Shown: positions 9,133-17,730 of the stretch, piece by piece
Position numbering within the stretch: position 1 is the stretch's first letter
Layout: each line of letters opens with the position of its first letter
Origin: CAIVAT01 sp037128705
Lineage (GTDB): Bacteria; Bacteroidota; Bacteroidia; Bacteroidales; FEN-979
DNA: 64,000 nt
Assembly: GCA_037128705.1 (NCBI GenBank)
Contig: JBAXVX010000009.1
Coordinates: 51,160-115,159 of the forward strand
Direction: 5' to 3'
Notes under the pieces: generated by a model
Seen by the model: the letters and a program-made list of their open reading frames with translations, nothing else
What the model was told of the DNA's origin: nothing
Database searches by the model: none
Program-made: the position numbers and the translations under genes

Positions 9133-9140
9133 TAAATTTG
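9133..9140 (+). promoter_or_regulatory. Candidate -7 element for the AOR gene
   Basis: TAAATTTG matches TAnnTTTG and lies 37 bases before the ATG of the aldehyde ferredoxin oxidoreductase gene. No good -33 element was seen. Confidence 0.4.
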
Positions 9141-9176
9141 CTTCGTTAAGCGTTTCACAAAACAAACCCTACGGAT

Positions 9177-11336
9177 ATGACATTCGACGATTTTAAATCA
9201 AGTCACAAACTGCTTGCACAATACAAGTATACCTGGGCCCCGATTGACAAAGGCTATAATAACCGCTCCATTTACATCAATGTCGGCGATCTTACGATAA
9301 AAGAGAAACCGGTGACGCAACAGATGAAAGAGAAATTCATCGGCGGAAAAGGTTTTGACCTACGATTGCTGTGGGATGCCACCAGGCCTGAAACACGATG
9401 GAGCGATCCTGAAAACGAGATTGTTATTTCGGGAGGGCCCTGTTGCGGTATCACCCAGTATTCCGGAAGCGGAAAGGCCATTTGCTGTGCCATCAGTCCG
9501 CAAACCGATATCGTGGTGGATTCGAATGTAGGTGGTTTTTTTGGTCCTTTTCTTAAATTCTGTGGATTTGATGCATTGGAACTGCAGGGAAAATCGGACA
9601 CAGAGGTTCTTGTGGTTTTTGAAGAAGCACGTGAAGTCATTGAGATATACGAAGCCGCTGACCTGCCTTCCGACAGTCATGTTCTTGCAGAAGAGCTGCA
9701 TGACATGATGGCTGTTCCCGGAAATGAAAAGGACAAATACAATGTTTCGGTTGTTTCGGCCGGCACGGCTGCTGAACATTCGCTGATCGGGATGCTGAAC
9801 TTCAGCTTCTACGATATCAAACGTAAGAAGATCCGCCTGAAACAGGCTGGCCGCGGTGGGATCGGGACTGTTTTACGGGATAAAAAGATCAAGGCCATCG
9901 TTGCGCATGTGAAAACCATCGGCGGCAACCGGAATAATGTGGTTGACATGGAAGCCATCCAGGAGCGTGGCCGCACCTTTAACAAGGAGATGCGTGAACT
10001 CGATGACAAGCAGTGCGAAATGCGATCAAAGGGGACGGCTCACCTCACCCTCGTGATGAACGACTATGACCTCCTGCCGGTGAACAACTTCAAGTATGGG
10101 AGCCACCCTGATGCCGTTAAGATCAGCGGGGATGTATGGAAGTCATTTTTTACCCAGAATGTTCCCGACGGCTGCTGGGTGGGATGCAACATGGCCTGTG
10201 CAAAAGGGGTCGATAATTACGAGCTCCGCTCAGGACCTTACAAGGGAGATAAAGTGATTGTTGACGGGCCTGAATATGAGACGACCTCATCTCTCGGATC
10301 CATTGCAGGGATATTCAACCCCGATTTCACCATCGAAGCCAATTTCTATTGCGACACCTATGGCATTTGCACCATCAGCTGGGGCAGCATTCTCGGCTTT
10401 GTGATGGAATGTTATGAAAATGGCATTCTGGACCTGGAGCGCACCGGCGGACTGAAGCTTAACTTCGGGAACGCCGATACCGCCATGGAGCTGCTGCACC
10501 AACTATCCCGCGGAGAAGGATTCGGCTTAACGGCCGGCCTTGGCGTTCACAAGATGAAAGCGTTGTTTGCAAAGAACGGCTGGGGTGATGCCGGTTTCAT
10601 GCAGGATATCGGCATGGAAAACAAGGGCCTTGAATATTCTCAGTATGTCTCCAAGGAGTCACTGGCCCAGCAAGGCGGTTATGCCATGACCAACAAGGGG
10701 CCGCAGCATGATGAAGCCTGGCTGATCTTCATGGATATGGTCAATAACCAGATACCCACATTTGAAAAGAAGGCTGAGGCACTGCATTATTTTCCGATGT
10801 TCCGGACATGGTTTGGTCTCGCCGGATTCTGCAAATTGCCATGGAATGATGTGGAACCTGAAGACAATGCCCAGACAGCTGAACCTGCCAAGGTTCCCAA
10901 GCATGTTGACAACTATGTCACGATCTTTAATGCAGTGACCGGGTCGAAGATTGACAAGCAGGAGATCATTCACATGTCGGAGCGGGTTTATAACTTCCAG
11001 CGTATTTTCAATATCCGCCAGGGCAAGGGATTGCGCCTTCATGATGCCCAGCCTTACCGTGCCTGTGGTCCTGTTACCAGGGAGGAATACGAATCACGCG
11101 CTGAACGGTATGACAAACAACTCCTTGAACAGGTTCATTTCGATCCTTCCGGAAAATCAACTGAAGAAAAGATGAAAGCCCTCCGTGCTTACCGTGAAAA
11201 CCGCTACGAGCAACTGCTGGATGCGGTTTATGAACGCCGGGGCTGGACCAAAAACGGGGTGCCTAAGATCGAACATCTCAAAAAGCTCGGGATGGATCTG
11301 CCTGAATTGTTAGCGGTAGTTACACCACTTCAGTAG
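9177..11336 (+). CDS. Aldehyde:ferredoxin oxidoreductase family tungsten enzyme
   Basis: The 719-residue protein has the AOR N-terminal domain (FIGGKGFDLRLLWD, GPCCGITQYSGSGKA) and the Fe-S cluster cysteines: Cys333, Cys337 and Cys341 in CWVGCNMAC, and a probable fourth at Cys552 (GFCKLPWND). Known AORs bind one tungsto-bispterin and one 4Fe-4S cluster and oxidise aldehydes to acids with ferredoxin, or run in reverse. The length exceeds the roughly 600-620 residues of archaeal AOR, with extra residues at both ends. The substrate cannot be inferred. It is followed by a DUF3795 gene and a Rieske oxygenase. Such enzymes are usually oxygen sensitive. Confidence 0.88.
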   Translation: MTFDDFKSSHKLLAQYKYTWAPIDKGYNNRSIYINVGDLTIKEKPVTQQMKEKFIGGKGFDLRLLWDATRPETRWSDPENEIVISGGPCCGITQYSGSGKAICCAISPQTDIVVDSNVGGFFGPFLKFCGFDALELQGKSDTEVLVVFEEAREVIEIYEAADLPSDSHVLAEELHDMMAVPGNEKDKYNVSVVSAGTAAEHSLIGMLNFSFYDIKRKKIRLKQAGRGGIGTVLRDKKIKAIVAHVKTIGGNRNNVVDMEAIQERGRTFNKEMRELDDKQCEMRSKGTAHLTLVMNDYDLLPVNNFKYGSHPDAVKISGDVWKSFFTQNVPDGCWVGCNMACAKGVDNYELRSGPYKGDKVIVDGPEYETTSSLGSIAGIFNPDFTIEANFYCDTYGICTISWGSILGFVMECYENGILDLERTGGLKLNFGNADTAMELLHQLSRGEGFGLTAGLGVHKMKALFAKNGWGDAGFMQDIGMENKGLEYSQYVSKESLAQQGGYAMTNKGPQHDEAWLIFMDMVNNQIPTFEKKAEALHYFPMFRTWFGLAGFCKLPWNDVEPEDNAQTAEPAKVPKHVDNYVTIFNAVTGSKIDKQEIIHMSERVYNFQRIFNIRQGKGLRLHDAQPYRACGPVTREEYESRAERYDKQLLEQVHFDPSGKSTEEKMKALRAYRENRYEQLLDAVYERRGWTKNGVPKIEHLKKLGMDLPELLAVVTPLQ

Positions 11337-11429
11337 GAAAACTTTCTATTTTTTCAAGAACAGGATCTTGATACAAAAGGTCTGGTCTGGTTGAATTTTA
11401 CTAATTTAGCTATTCCAAATTCTTTCATC

Positions 11430-11780
11430 ATGAACACTATCATTGCCGACAAATCCCTCGTTTCATTTTGTGGCCTTTATTGCGGTGCCTGTAAAAAGTA
11501 TCTGTCGGGTTCATGTCCCGGATGCCACGAAAACCAGAAAGCTTCCTGGTGTAAAATCCGATCCTGCAATATGGAACATGGTTACGCCAGTTGTGCTGAT
11601 TGCAAGGATTACAGTGATCCGATGGCCTGTAAAAAATTCAATAATTTCATGTCGAAGATCTTTGCTGTTATTTTTAAATCTGACCGTGCGGCAGGAATTG
11701 CAAAGATCAGAGAATCCGGCTATGAGGAATTTGCCACATTTATGGCCACACACCAACTTCAGTCAATTAAAAGGAACTGA
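11430..11780 (+). CDS. DUF3795 Cys-rich small protein
   Basis: This 116-residue protein has ten cysteines in its first 67 residues, in pairs such as CGLYCGAC, CPGC and CADC, which matches the DUF3795 family of unknown function. The pattern suggests a metal (zinc or Fe-S) site. The ATG at 11430 is preferred over an upstream TTG because the conserved FCGLYCGAC block then starts at residue 13. No membrane segment is visible. It lies between the AOR and Rieske genes in the same direction. A link to AOR metal handling is conceivable but unproven. Confidence 0.72.
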   Translation: MNTIIADKSLVSFCGLYCGACKKYLSGSCPGCHENQKASWCKIRSCNMEHGYASCADCKDYSDPMACKKFNNFMSKIFAVIFKSDRAAGIAKIRESGYEEFATFMATHQLQSIKRN

Positions 11781-11836
11781 GTATTAGCTGGATTCAAACC
11801 GAAATTTAAAATCAATTTAATTTATCCAACCAGCAC

Positions 11837-12841
11837 ATGATTCAAAATCAATGGTATGTCATTCTTGCCACAAAGGAGGTTAAGAAAAATAAGGTTCTTG
11901 GTGTAAAACGTTTAGGCGAAAACCTGGTCGTATGGCGCGACAATCAGGGACAACCCGGTGTGGCGCGGGATAAATGCCCTCACCGCGGGATTAAACTCAG
12001 CCTCGGGAAGATCAAGGACGATCATCTTCAGTGCCCATTCCATGGATTTGAATACGATCGCACAGGAAAATGCCTGCTCATTCCTGCCAACGGAAAAAAT
12101 GCAAAGGTGCCGGATCATATCCGGGCAGCGGCATACCCTGTTTCAGAGCAAAACGGATTTATCTACATCTGGTATACCGAGGATCCTGCAGCTACAAATC
12201 CTTCAGACCTCCCCAATTTACCCCCCGTACCCTGGTTCAGGGATCTTGGGCCCGACCTGGTCTGGAAGGGATTCACCAATCACTGGAAAGCACATTATTC
12301 GCGGGGTATAGAAAATCAGCTCGATGTGGTTCACGTTCCGTTCATCCATCACAACACCATTGGCAGAGGGATCGGGCCTGTGGTTAACGGGCCTTACACC
12401 GAGGTCCAGGACAACAGCATCTCCTTCTGGCCATCCAACGAACAGGATAGCGGGCAAACACCGGTGTCGCCGGCAAAGATGACCAAGCCGGAAAAGAGTT
12501 CCACGTATCTGACCTTTATTTTTCCGAACCTTTGGCAGAATCACATCATGGACTCCATGCGGATTATTGTGGCATTCGTTCCCGTTGATGAAAACAATAC
12601 CATCTTTTACCTGCGCACCTACCAGAAAATGGTAAAGGTTCCGGTGCTGAAGGAGCTCTTTTTTGCCGTTACCAAAATTTTCAACCTCATCGTCTTGAAC
12701 CAGGACAGGCGGGTTGTTGAAACTCACCAGCCGCAGCCATCGCAGTTAAAAATGGGTGAAAATCTTATTGCAGGAGATTACCCGGTCATTCTTTACCGCA
12801 AGAGAAGGGACGAATTGAAAAACGTGACACGTGACACGTGA
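11837..12841 (+). CDS. Rieske [2Fe-2S] aromatic-ring-hydroxylating oxygenase (PaO/VanA-like)
   Basis: The N-terminal Rieske domain has Cys47-x-His49 and Cys66-x2-His69 as cluster ligands. The C-terminal catalytic domain has the mononuclear iron motif NQLDVVHVPFIHH (Asp163, His166, His171). The 334-residue single-polypeptide layout resembles PaO/VanA-type monooxygenases, which need an external reductase; none is adjacent. The substrate is unknown. The last residues, NVTRDT, are translated from heptamer repeats, and the stop TGA lies inside the third unit, so the natural C-terminus may have been replaced. An O2-using enzyme close to an AOR is notable. Confidence 0.85.
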   Translation: MIQNQWYVILATKEVKKNKVLGVKRLGENLVVWRDNQGQPGVARDKCPHRGIKLSLGKIKDDHLQCPFHGFEYDRTGKCLLIPANGKNAKVPDHIRAAAYPVSEQNGFIYIWYTEDPAATNPSDLPNLPPVPWFRDLGPDLVWKGFTNHWKAHYSRGIENQLDVVHVPFIHHNTIGRGIGPVVNGPYTEVQDNSISFWPSNEQDSGQTPVSPAKMTKPEKSSTYLTFIFPNLWQNHIMDSMRIIVAFVPVDENNTIFYLRTYQKMVKVPVLKELFFAVTKIFNLIVLNQDRRVVETHQPQPSQLKMGENLIAGDYPVILYRKRRDELKNVTRDT

Positions 12842-12870
12842 CGCGTGACGCGTGACGAAAAAATTCGTCA
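12822..12870 (+). repeat. Heptamer array with an attached hairpin
   Basis: Five contiguous units (three ACGTGAC, two GCGTGAC) cover 12822-12856. They overlap the 3' end of the Rieske gene, whose stop is in unit three. An inverted repeat, TGACGAA (12853-12859) and TTCGTCA (12864-12870) with loop AAAA, follows. It lies between convergent genes and could serve as a terminator, although no T-run follows on the plus strand. Confidence 0.88.
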
Positions 12871-12882
12871 TTCTTCATTCCT

Positions 12883-14523
12883 TTAATGGCATTTGTCTTC
12901 CTTCATGTATGGATAGGTAAACTCGGTGGGCGGGATCAGTGTCTCCTTGATCGTCCGGGGATTGGTCCAGCGCAACAGGTTCAGATGACTTCCTGATTTG
13001 TCGTTGGTTCCCGATCCGCGGGCGCCACCGAAAGGCTGCTGGCCAACCACCGCCCCAGAAGGTTTATCGTTGAAATAGAAATTCCCGGCAGCATAGCGGA
13101 GGATACGGCAGGCCTTGTTGATGGCCTCCCGGTCCTTTGAAAATACCGAACCGGTAAGTCCGTATGGGGAGGTCTGGTCGCAGATCTCAAGTGTCTCTTC
13201 GAAATCCTTATCCTTGTAAACATAAATGGTCATAACCGGACCAAAGATCTCCTCCTCCATCGTCTTGAAGTGGGGGTTTGTGGTTTTTATGACCGTGGGC
13301 TGAACAAAATAGCCCGTGGTTTTATCCCCGGTTCCGCCAAATATCACCTCTGCATCAGATGATTTTCTTGCAAATTCAATATAACCCATGATATTATCGA
13401 AGCTGGCTTCATCGATCACGGCATTCATAAAATGGCTGAAATCGCGCACATCGCCTACCGTGATCCGATCAATCATGCTGCCAATCCGGGATTTCACCTC
13501 CGGCCAGAGTGATTCAGGAATGTAGGCCCGTGATGCGGCTGAACATTTCTGGCCCTGGTATTCAAAGGCGCCGCGCACGATGGCAACAGAAACCTCCTGG
13601 GGATCGGATGACGGATGGACAAAAATGAAATCCTTACCCCCGGTTTCCCCGACAATCCGCGGGTAGGAACGATAATTGGCCATATTCTGGGCGGCCGACA
13701 ACCAGAGATTGTTGAAGGTGTTGTTGGAACCGGTGAAATGTATTCCGGTGAGGTCTCTGTGCGACATCACGCTTCTCCCGATCAGACTTCCTTTTCCGGG
13801 GATGAAATTGATAACTCCGTCGGGAAGTCCTGCCTCCTTGTAAACCTGCATCAGAAAATAGTTCGACAGCAGGGAGGTGGTTGCAGGTTTCCACACCGTC
13901 GTATTGCCCATGAGGGCCGGCGCCATGTTGAGGTTGGAGGCAATGGCCGTGAAGTTAAAGGGGGAGACGGTAAACACAAACCCTTCGAGCGCACGGTACT
14001 CGATCCGGTTGATGATCCCAGGTTGGGAATGGGGCTGTTCTTTGTAAATTTCGGTGATGAACCATGCGTTAAAATTCAGGAAGTCGATCGTTTCACAGGC
14101 AGCATCGATCTCGGCCTGGTAAGCGCTTTTCCCCTGCCCCAGCATCGTGGCGGCATTGATGAGGAACCGGTATTTTTTCGAGATCAGCTCAGCCGCTTTC
14201 AGCGTGATGGAGACCCGGTCGACCCAGGGAAATGATTCCCATTCCCTGTGGGCCTTCAGCGCTGCGTCGATGGCCATGCGGACCTCAGCCTCACCAGCCA
14301 TATGGTAGGTAGCCAGAACATGATGGTGGTCGTGCGGCATCACTACTTTGCCTGTCGTCCCGGTACGGATCTCCTTTCCGCCAATGATCAGCGGGATATC
14401 CTGGATCTCTGAACTCAGCCTGTCAAGCTCGGCATTCAATGTTTTTCTCTCTTTACACCCCGGGGCATAACTCAGGGTATGCTCATTCTGAGGACGTTCA
14501 ATGTTGAAAAGTGCGTTATTCAT
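12883..14523 (-). CDS. pruA: L-glutamate gamma-semialdehyde (P5C) dehydrogenase
   Basis: This is a 546-residue aldehyde dehydrogenase of the P5CDH branch (eukaryotic ALDH4A1-like, stand-alone form without PutA domains). Catalytic Cys327 is in EYQGQKCSAASR and general base Glu293 is in VGETGGKDF. SPFNFTAIASN and the C-terminal GQQPFGGARGSGTNDK are typical. It oxidises glutamate semialdehyde, made from proline or ornithine, to glutamate with NAD. The ornithine aminotransferase at 35675-36898 makes the same intermediate. It is transcribed divergently from purC. Confidence 0.93.
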   Translation of the reverse strand: MNNALFNIERPQNEHTLSYAPGCKERKTLNAELDRLSSEIQDIPLIIGGKEIRTGTTGKVVMPHDHHHVLATYHMAGEAEVRMAIDAALKAHREWESFPWVDRVSITLKAAELISKKYRFLINAATMLGQGKSAYQAEIDAACETIDFLNFNAWFITEIYKEQPHSQPGIINRIEYRALEGFVFTVSPFNFTAIASNLNMAPALMGNTTVWKPATTSLLSNYFLMQVYKEAGLPDGVINFIPGKGSLIGRSVMSHRDLTGIHFTGSNNTFNNLWLSAAQNMANYRSYPRIVGETGGKDFIFVHPSSDPQEVSVAIVRGAFEYQGQKCSAASRAYIPESLWPEVKSRIGSMIDRITVGDVRDFSHFMNAVIDEASFDNIMGYIEFARKSSDAEVIFGGTGDKTTGYFVQPTVIKTTNPHFKTMEEEIFGPVMTIYVYKDKDFEETLEICDQTSPYGLTGSVFSKDREAINKACRILRYAAGNFYFNDKPSGAVVGQQPFGGARGSGTNDKSGSHLNLLRWTNPRTIKETLIPPTEFTYPYMKEDKCH

Positions 14524-14602
14524 CTGATATAAGATTTATTGACAAAATTAACCATTTTATCGATATGTCATTCTGTGCATATCGCATGATGTTTCTCTTT
14601 TG

Positions 14603-14610
14603 CAAAGATA
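14603..14610 (-). promoter_or_regulatory. Candidate -7 element for pruA
   Basis: The minus strand reads TATCTTTG, a match to TAnnTTTG, about 80 bases before the pruA ATG. A TTTAG about 21 bases further upstream is a partial -33 match. Confidence 0.5.
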
Positions 14611-14617
14611 CAATATT

Positions 14618-14636
14618 ATTTAGATTAATTCTAAAT
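14618..14636. promoter_or_regulatory. Palindrome in the pruA promoter spacer, possible operator
   Basis: ATTTAGA and TCTAAAT form a perfect inverted repeat separated by TTAAT. It lies just upstream of the pruA -7 element, in the space between the -33 and -7 regions, where a repressor would act. The A/T-rich content means it could be chance. Confidence 0.3.
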
Positions 14637-14690
14637 ATGAAAGGTGACGGCATTGTGTTCTTCACGAGGGTGATATATTCCAAATTGACC

Positions 14691-14698
14691 TATCTTTG
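14691..14698 (+). promoter_or_regulatory. Candidate -7 element for purC
   Basis: TATCTTTG matches TAnnTTTG, 19 bases before the purC ATG. The -33 region is not convincing. Confidence 0.45.
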
Positions 14699-14716
14699 CT
14701 CTTTAAAAATCAGATC

Positions 14717-15676
14717 ATGGCAAACGTTCTTAAGAAAACCAACTTCTCCTTTCCGGGGCAAAAGAGCCTCTACACCGGAAAAGTCCGCGATGTTTACAAT
14801 ATCAATGATGAATTTCTTGTGATGATCGCGAGTGACCGCATCTCAGCCTTCGATGTTGTTTTACCCAAAGGAATTCCATACAAAGGTCAGGTACTGAACC
14901 AGATCGCCTCCAAATTTCTGGATGCGACCACCGATATATGTCCCAACTGGAAAATTGCCTCTCCTGATCCCAATGTAACCATCGGTCGCTTTTGTAAAAT
15001 TTACCCGGTTGAAATGATCATCCGGGGTTATCTCACAGGCAGTTCATGGCGTTCATATCAAAAAGGGGCCAGGGTCATCTGCGGGGTTCCGATTCCTGAC
15101 GGGATGAAGGAACATCAGCGCTTTCCTCATCCGATCATCACGCCCACCACGAAGGCAGCGGCAGGGCATGATGAAGACATCACCGAAGACGAAATCCTTG
15201 CCCAGGGGGTGATCCCAAAGGAGGAGTATGAGCTGATCAAAAAATACACCTACGCCACCTTCAAACGCGGCACTGAGATGGCCGCTCAAAAAGGGCTGAT
15301 CCTTGTTGACACCAAATATGAGTTTGGAAAGGGAAATGATGGCAAGGTCTATCTCTGCGATGAGATACACACCCCCGATTCATCCCGTTATTTCTATCTT
15401 GAAGGCTATGAAGAGCGCCAGGTGAACGGAGAGCAGCAACGCCAGCTTTCAAAGGAATTCGTCCGCGAATGGCTGATGGCCAATGGATTTATGGGAAGAG
15501 AGGGCCAGCAGGTTCCCGAAATGACTGATGCCTGGACCAGGGAGATTTCGGACCGGTACATTGAATTGTACGAGGGAATCACCGGCGAAAAATTTAATCG
15601 CGCCGACACCGACCAGATCCTGGTACGCATTGAATCCAATGTCAACTCCTGGCTCGCTTCAAACTTATCAAAATAG
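14717..15676 (+). CDS. purC: Phosphoribosylaminoimidazole-succinocarboxamide synthase PurC
   Basis: The 319-residue protein has the SAICAR synthase motifs LYTGKVRDVY (near residue 20), ASDRISAFDV, YPVEMIIRGYLTGSSW and VDTKYEFG, and DEIHTPDSSRY near the end. It joins CAIR and aspartate with ATP in purine synthesis. The length matches the longer (yeast-like) SAICAR synthase form of about 300 residues. The frame opens at a TTG (14696), but the ATG at 14717 fits the family start. No other purine gene is adjacent. Confidence 0.95.
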   Translation: MANVLKKTNFSFPGQKSLYTGKVRDVYNINDEFLVMIASDRISAFDVVLPKGIPYKGQVLNQIASKFLDATTDICPNWKIASPDPNVTIGRFCKIYPVEMIIRGYLTGSSWRSYQKGARVICGVPIPDGMKEHQRFPHPIITPTTKAAAGHDEDITEDEILAQGVIPKEEYELIKKYTYATFKRGTEMAAQKGLILVDTKYEFGKGNDGKVYLCDEIHTPDSSRYFYLEGYEERQVNGEQQRQLSKEFVREWLMANGFMGREGQQVPEMTDAWTREISDRYIELYEGITGEKFNRADTDQILVRIESNVNSWLASNLSK

Positions 15677-15686
15677 CAAGATCATT

Positions 15687-15707
15687 GTCATCCGTAATTC
15701 GTAATTC
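15687..15707 (-). repeat. Short GAATTAC heptamer array
   Basis: On the minus strand the region reads as GAATTAC-type units ending in GGATGAC. It fills most of the gap between purC and the aminotransferase gene and ends 3 bases before the latter's TTG start. Confidence 0.7.
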
Positions 15708-15710
15708 CAC

Positions 15711-16925
15711 TTGATTCCCTTCTCCCCACCCCGCATGGATCAGCGTATCGTCGACGAAGTCGTCGACACGCTTTATTCCGGGTGGATCACCACCGGCCCG
15801 AAAACAAAAAAATTCGAGAAGCTGTTATCCGAATATGGCGGTCAGAAGGTAACCCTTTGTGTCAGTTCAGCTTCTGCCGGACTTGAGCTTATGCTCCGGT
15901 GGTTCGGCGTGAAAGAAGGTGATGAGGTGATCGTCCCGGCTTATACCTATTCGGCTACGGCCAACGTTGTGGTGCATTGCGGCGCCAAAGTGGTATTCGT
16001 GGACGTTGGCGCAGATTTTAACATTTCCCTTGAAGCGATTGAAAAGGCCATCACCCCGCAAACCAAAGTGATCATGCCGGTGGATATAGCAGGATGGCCC
16101 TGCGATTATAATGAGATCAACGCTTTAGTTCAGAGAGCCGATATTCTCGGACTTTTCCAGCCGGCTTCAAAGGAACAGCATCTTCTAAACCGGATCCTTG
16201 TGCTTTCTGACGCCGCCCATTCGATTGGAGGGCAATATCGGGGAAAACGGGTCGGCAATCTCACAGATGTCACGGTATATTCCTTCCACGCCGTTAAAAA
16301 CCTCACCACGGCCGAGGGGGGCGCGGTATGCCTGAATCTGCCGGAACCCTTTGATCATACCGCCATCTACCGCGACCTGAATGCCAAGTCACTGCATGGA
16401 CAAACCAAGGATGCCCTGGCAAAAACCCAGATCGGAGGCTGGCGCTATGACATCATTGAACCCGGTTACAAATTCAACATGACCGATATCCAGGCCTCCA
16501 TTGGATTGGTTGAACTGTCGAGGTACGAGGATGACATGCTGGTGAGGCGCAGACAGATTTTCGACCGGTATTCCGCAGCCTTTTCCCGGCATGCCTGGGC
16601 ACAGGTTCCCCAATATGAATCGTACGACAAAAAATCATCGTTTCACGTTTTTTTATTGCGTATCAAAGGTGTGACCGAAACGCAGCGTGACCAGATCATC
16701 CGCGAGATCTTCTCGAGGGAAGTGGCGGTAAATGTTCACTTCGTTCCCCTTCCGATGATGACCTATTACCACAACCAGGGACACGAGATCAAGGATTACC
16801 CTGTTGCATATGATAATTTTTCAAGGGAGATCAGTTTGCCCGTTTATTATGACCTTACCGATGAGATGGCCGATACGGTGGTGGCAGCGGTTGTGGAGTC
16901 GGTGAAGAGCGTGATCGGGGAATGA
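15711..16925 (+). CDS. DegT/DnrJ/EryC1/StrS family PLP-dependent aminotransferase
   Basis: The 404-residue protein has the sugar aminotransferase fold: SGWITTGPKTKKFE near residues 25-38, VIVPAYTYSATANVV, SDAAHSIG (PLP-contacting Asp) and SFHAVKNLTTAEGG with the Schiff-base Lys. The family aminates nucleotide-linked keto-sugars for surface glycans. The start is TTG at 15711, because IPFSPP at residues 2-7 is a conserved family N-terminus; the next ATG (15735) would remove it. The TTG lies 3 bases after a heptamer array. The downstream sugar transferase suggests a pair making and loading an amino sugar onto a lipid carrier. Confidence 0.87.
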   Translation: MIPFSPPRMDQRIVDEVVDTLYSGWITTGPKTKKFEKLLSEYGGQKVTLCVSSASAGLELMLRWFGVKEGDEVIVPAYTYSATANVVVHCGAKVVFVDVGADFNISLEAIEKAITPQTKVIMPVDIAGWPCDYNEINALVQRADILGLFQPASKEQHLLNRILVLSDAAHSIGGQYRGKRVGNLTDVTVYSFHAVKNLTTAEGGAVCLNLPEPFDHTAIYRDLNAKSLHGQTKDALAKTQIGGWRYDIIEPGYKFNMTDIQASIGLVELSRYEDDMLVRRRQIFDRYSAAFSRHAWAQVPQYESYDKKSSFHVFLLRIKGVTETQRDQIIREIFSREVAVNVHFVPLPMMTYYHNQGHEIKDYPVAYDNFSREISLPVYYDLTDEMADTVVAAVVESVKSVIGE

Positions 16926-16939
16926 TGAATGACAAAAAA

Positions 16940-17016
16940 ACGTGACACGTGACGCGTGACGCGTGACGAATGACGAATGACGAATGACGAGTGACGAATT
17001 ACGAATTACGAATGAT
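16940..17016 (+). repeat. Eleven-unit mixed heptamer array
   Basis: Eleven contiguous 7-bp units drift from ACGTGAC (two) through GCGTGAC (two), GAATGAC (three), GAGTGAC and GAATTAC (two) to GAATGAT. The last unit holds the ATG of the sugar transferase (17012). The array fills the gap between the aminotransferase and transferase genes and shows that the GCGTGAC and GAATGAC/GAATTAC units belong to one family. Confidence 0.92.
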
Positions 17017-17611
17017 CCGCTTTTTCGATATACTTATTTCTTTTGCCGGGCTGATTGTCCTCTTGCCCTTGTTTATAGTTATCGGGCTGGTTATTGCGAT
17101 TGATTCGAGGGGTGGCGTATTCTTTTGCCAGACGAGGGTTGGGAAAAACGGAAGAGATTTCAGGCTGGTCAAATTCCGGACGATGACTGCCGGTGCGGAA
17201 AAGCTGGGAGGGCTCACCGTCGGAACCCGCGACAACCGTGTGACTGGTGTCGGATATTGTCTCCGGAAATTCAAATTTGATGAATTGCCCCAACTGCTCA
17301 ACGTATTGGCGGGGGATATGAGCCTGGTTGGCCCGCGGCCTGAAATCCGCATGTATGTTGACAGGTATACCCCCGAACAGCGCATTGTCCTGACGGTCAA
17401 ACCAGGGATCACCGATTATGCATCCATCGAATTCATGGATGAAAATGAATTGCTCGGACGATCCGCTGATCCTGAAAAGAGCTATATCGAAGAGGTGATG
17501 CCTGCGAAAATCAAGTACAATTTACGGTACATTGAGAACCAGAGCCTGCGGGAGTATTTCAGGATCCTGGCGCTAACCTTTAAAGGACTGTTTAAAAAAC
17601 GTGACACGTGA
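17012..17611 (+). CDS. Undecaprenyl-phosphate sugar phosphotransferase (small PglC-like)
   Basis: This 199-residue protein is the minimal monotopic phosphoglycosyl transferase domain. It has one N-terminal membrane helix (FDILISFAGLIVLLPLF), KFRTM, the catalytic Asp-Glu in KFDELPQLLNV, and GDMSLVGPRPE. It transfers a sugar-1-phosphate to polyprenyl phosphate at the inner membrane and so starts glycan assembly. The start codon lies inside the last unit of a heptamer array. The last residues, KKRDT, and the stop codon come from the next array, so repeats border both ends of the gene. It pairs with the upstream aminotransferase. Confidence 0.88.
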   Translation: MIRFFDILISFAGLIVLLPLFIVIGLVIAIDSRGGVFFCQTRVGKNGRDFRLVKFRTMTAGAEKLGGLTVGTRDNRVTGVGYCLRKFKFDELPQLLNVLAGDMSLVGPRPEIRMYVDRYTPEQRIVLTVKPGITDYASIEFMDENELLGRSADPEKSYIEEVMPAKIKYNLRYIENQSLREYFRILALTFKGLFKKRDT

Positions 17612-17726
17612 CGCGTGACGCGTGACGGAAAAAACGTGACACGTGACGCGTGACGCGTGACGGAAAAAAACGTGACACGTGACGCGTGACGGAAAAAAAC
17701 GTGACACGTGACGCGTGACGCGTGAC
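17599..17726 (+). repeat. Four-block higher-order heptamer array
   Basis: Four blocks of two ACGTGAC plus two GCGTGAC units (one in the third block) are separated by GG and a run of five or six A. The repeat is therefore nested: 7-bp units inside blocks of about 35 bp. The first block contains the stop of the sugar transferase, and the array ends 4 bases before the stop of the convergent nuclease gene. Confidence 0.93.
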
Positions 17727-17730
17727 AAAT

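Noticed and set aside
11354..11371. Hairpin TCAAGA...TCTTGA after the AOR gene as a terminator
   Set aside because: The stem is only 6 bp and no T-run follows on the plus strand.
13615..14235. A 206-codon plus-strand ORF inside pruA
   Set aside because: It is antisense to a strongly conserved gene and has no recognisable features.
16940..17016. CRISPR array
   Set aside because: Units are 7-8 bp and contiguous with no spacers, and no cas gene is present.
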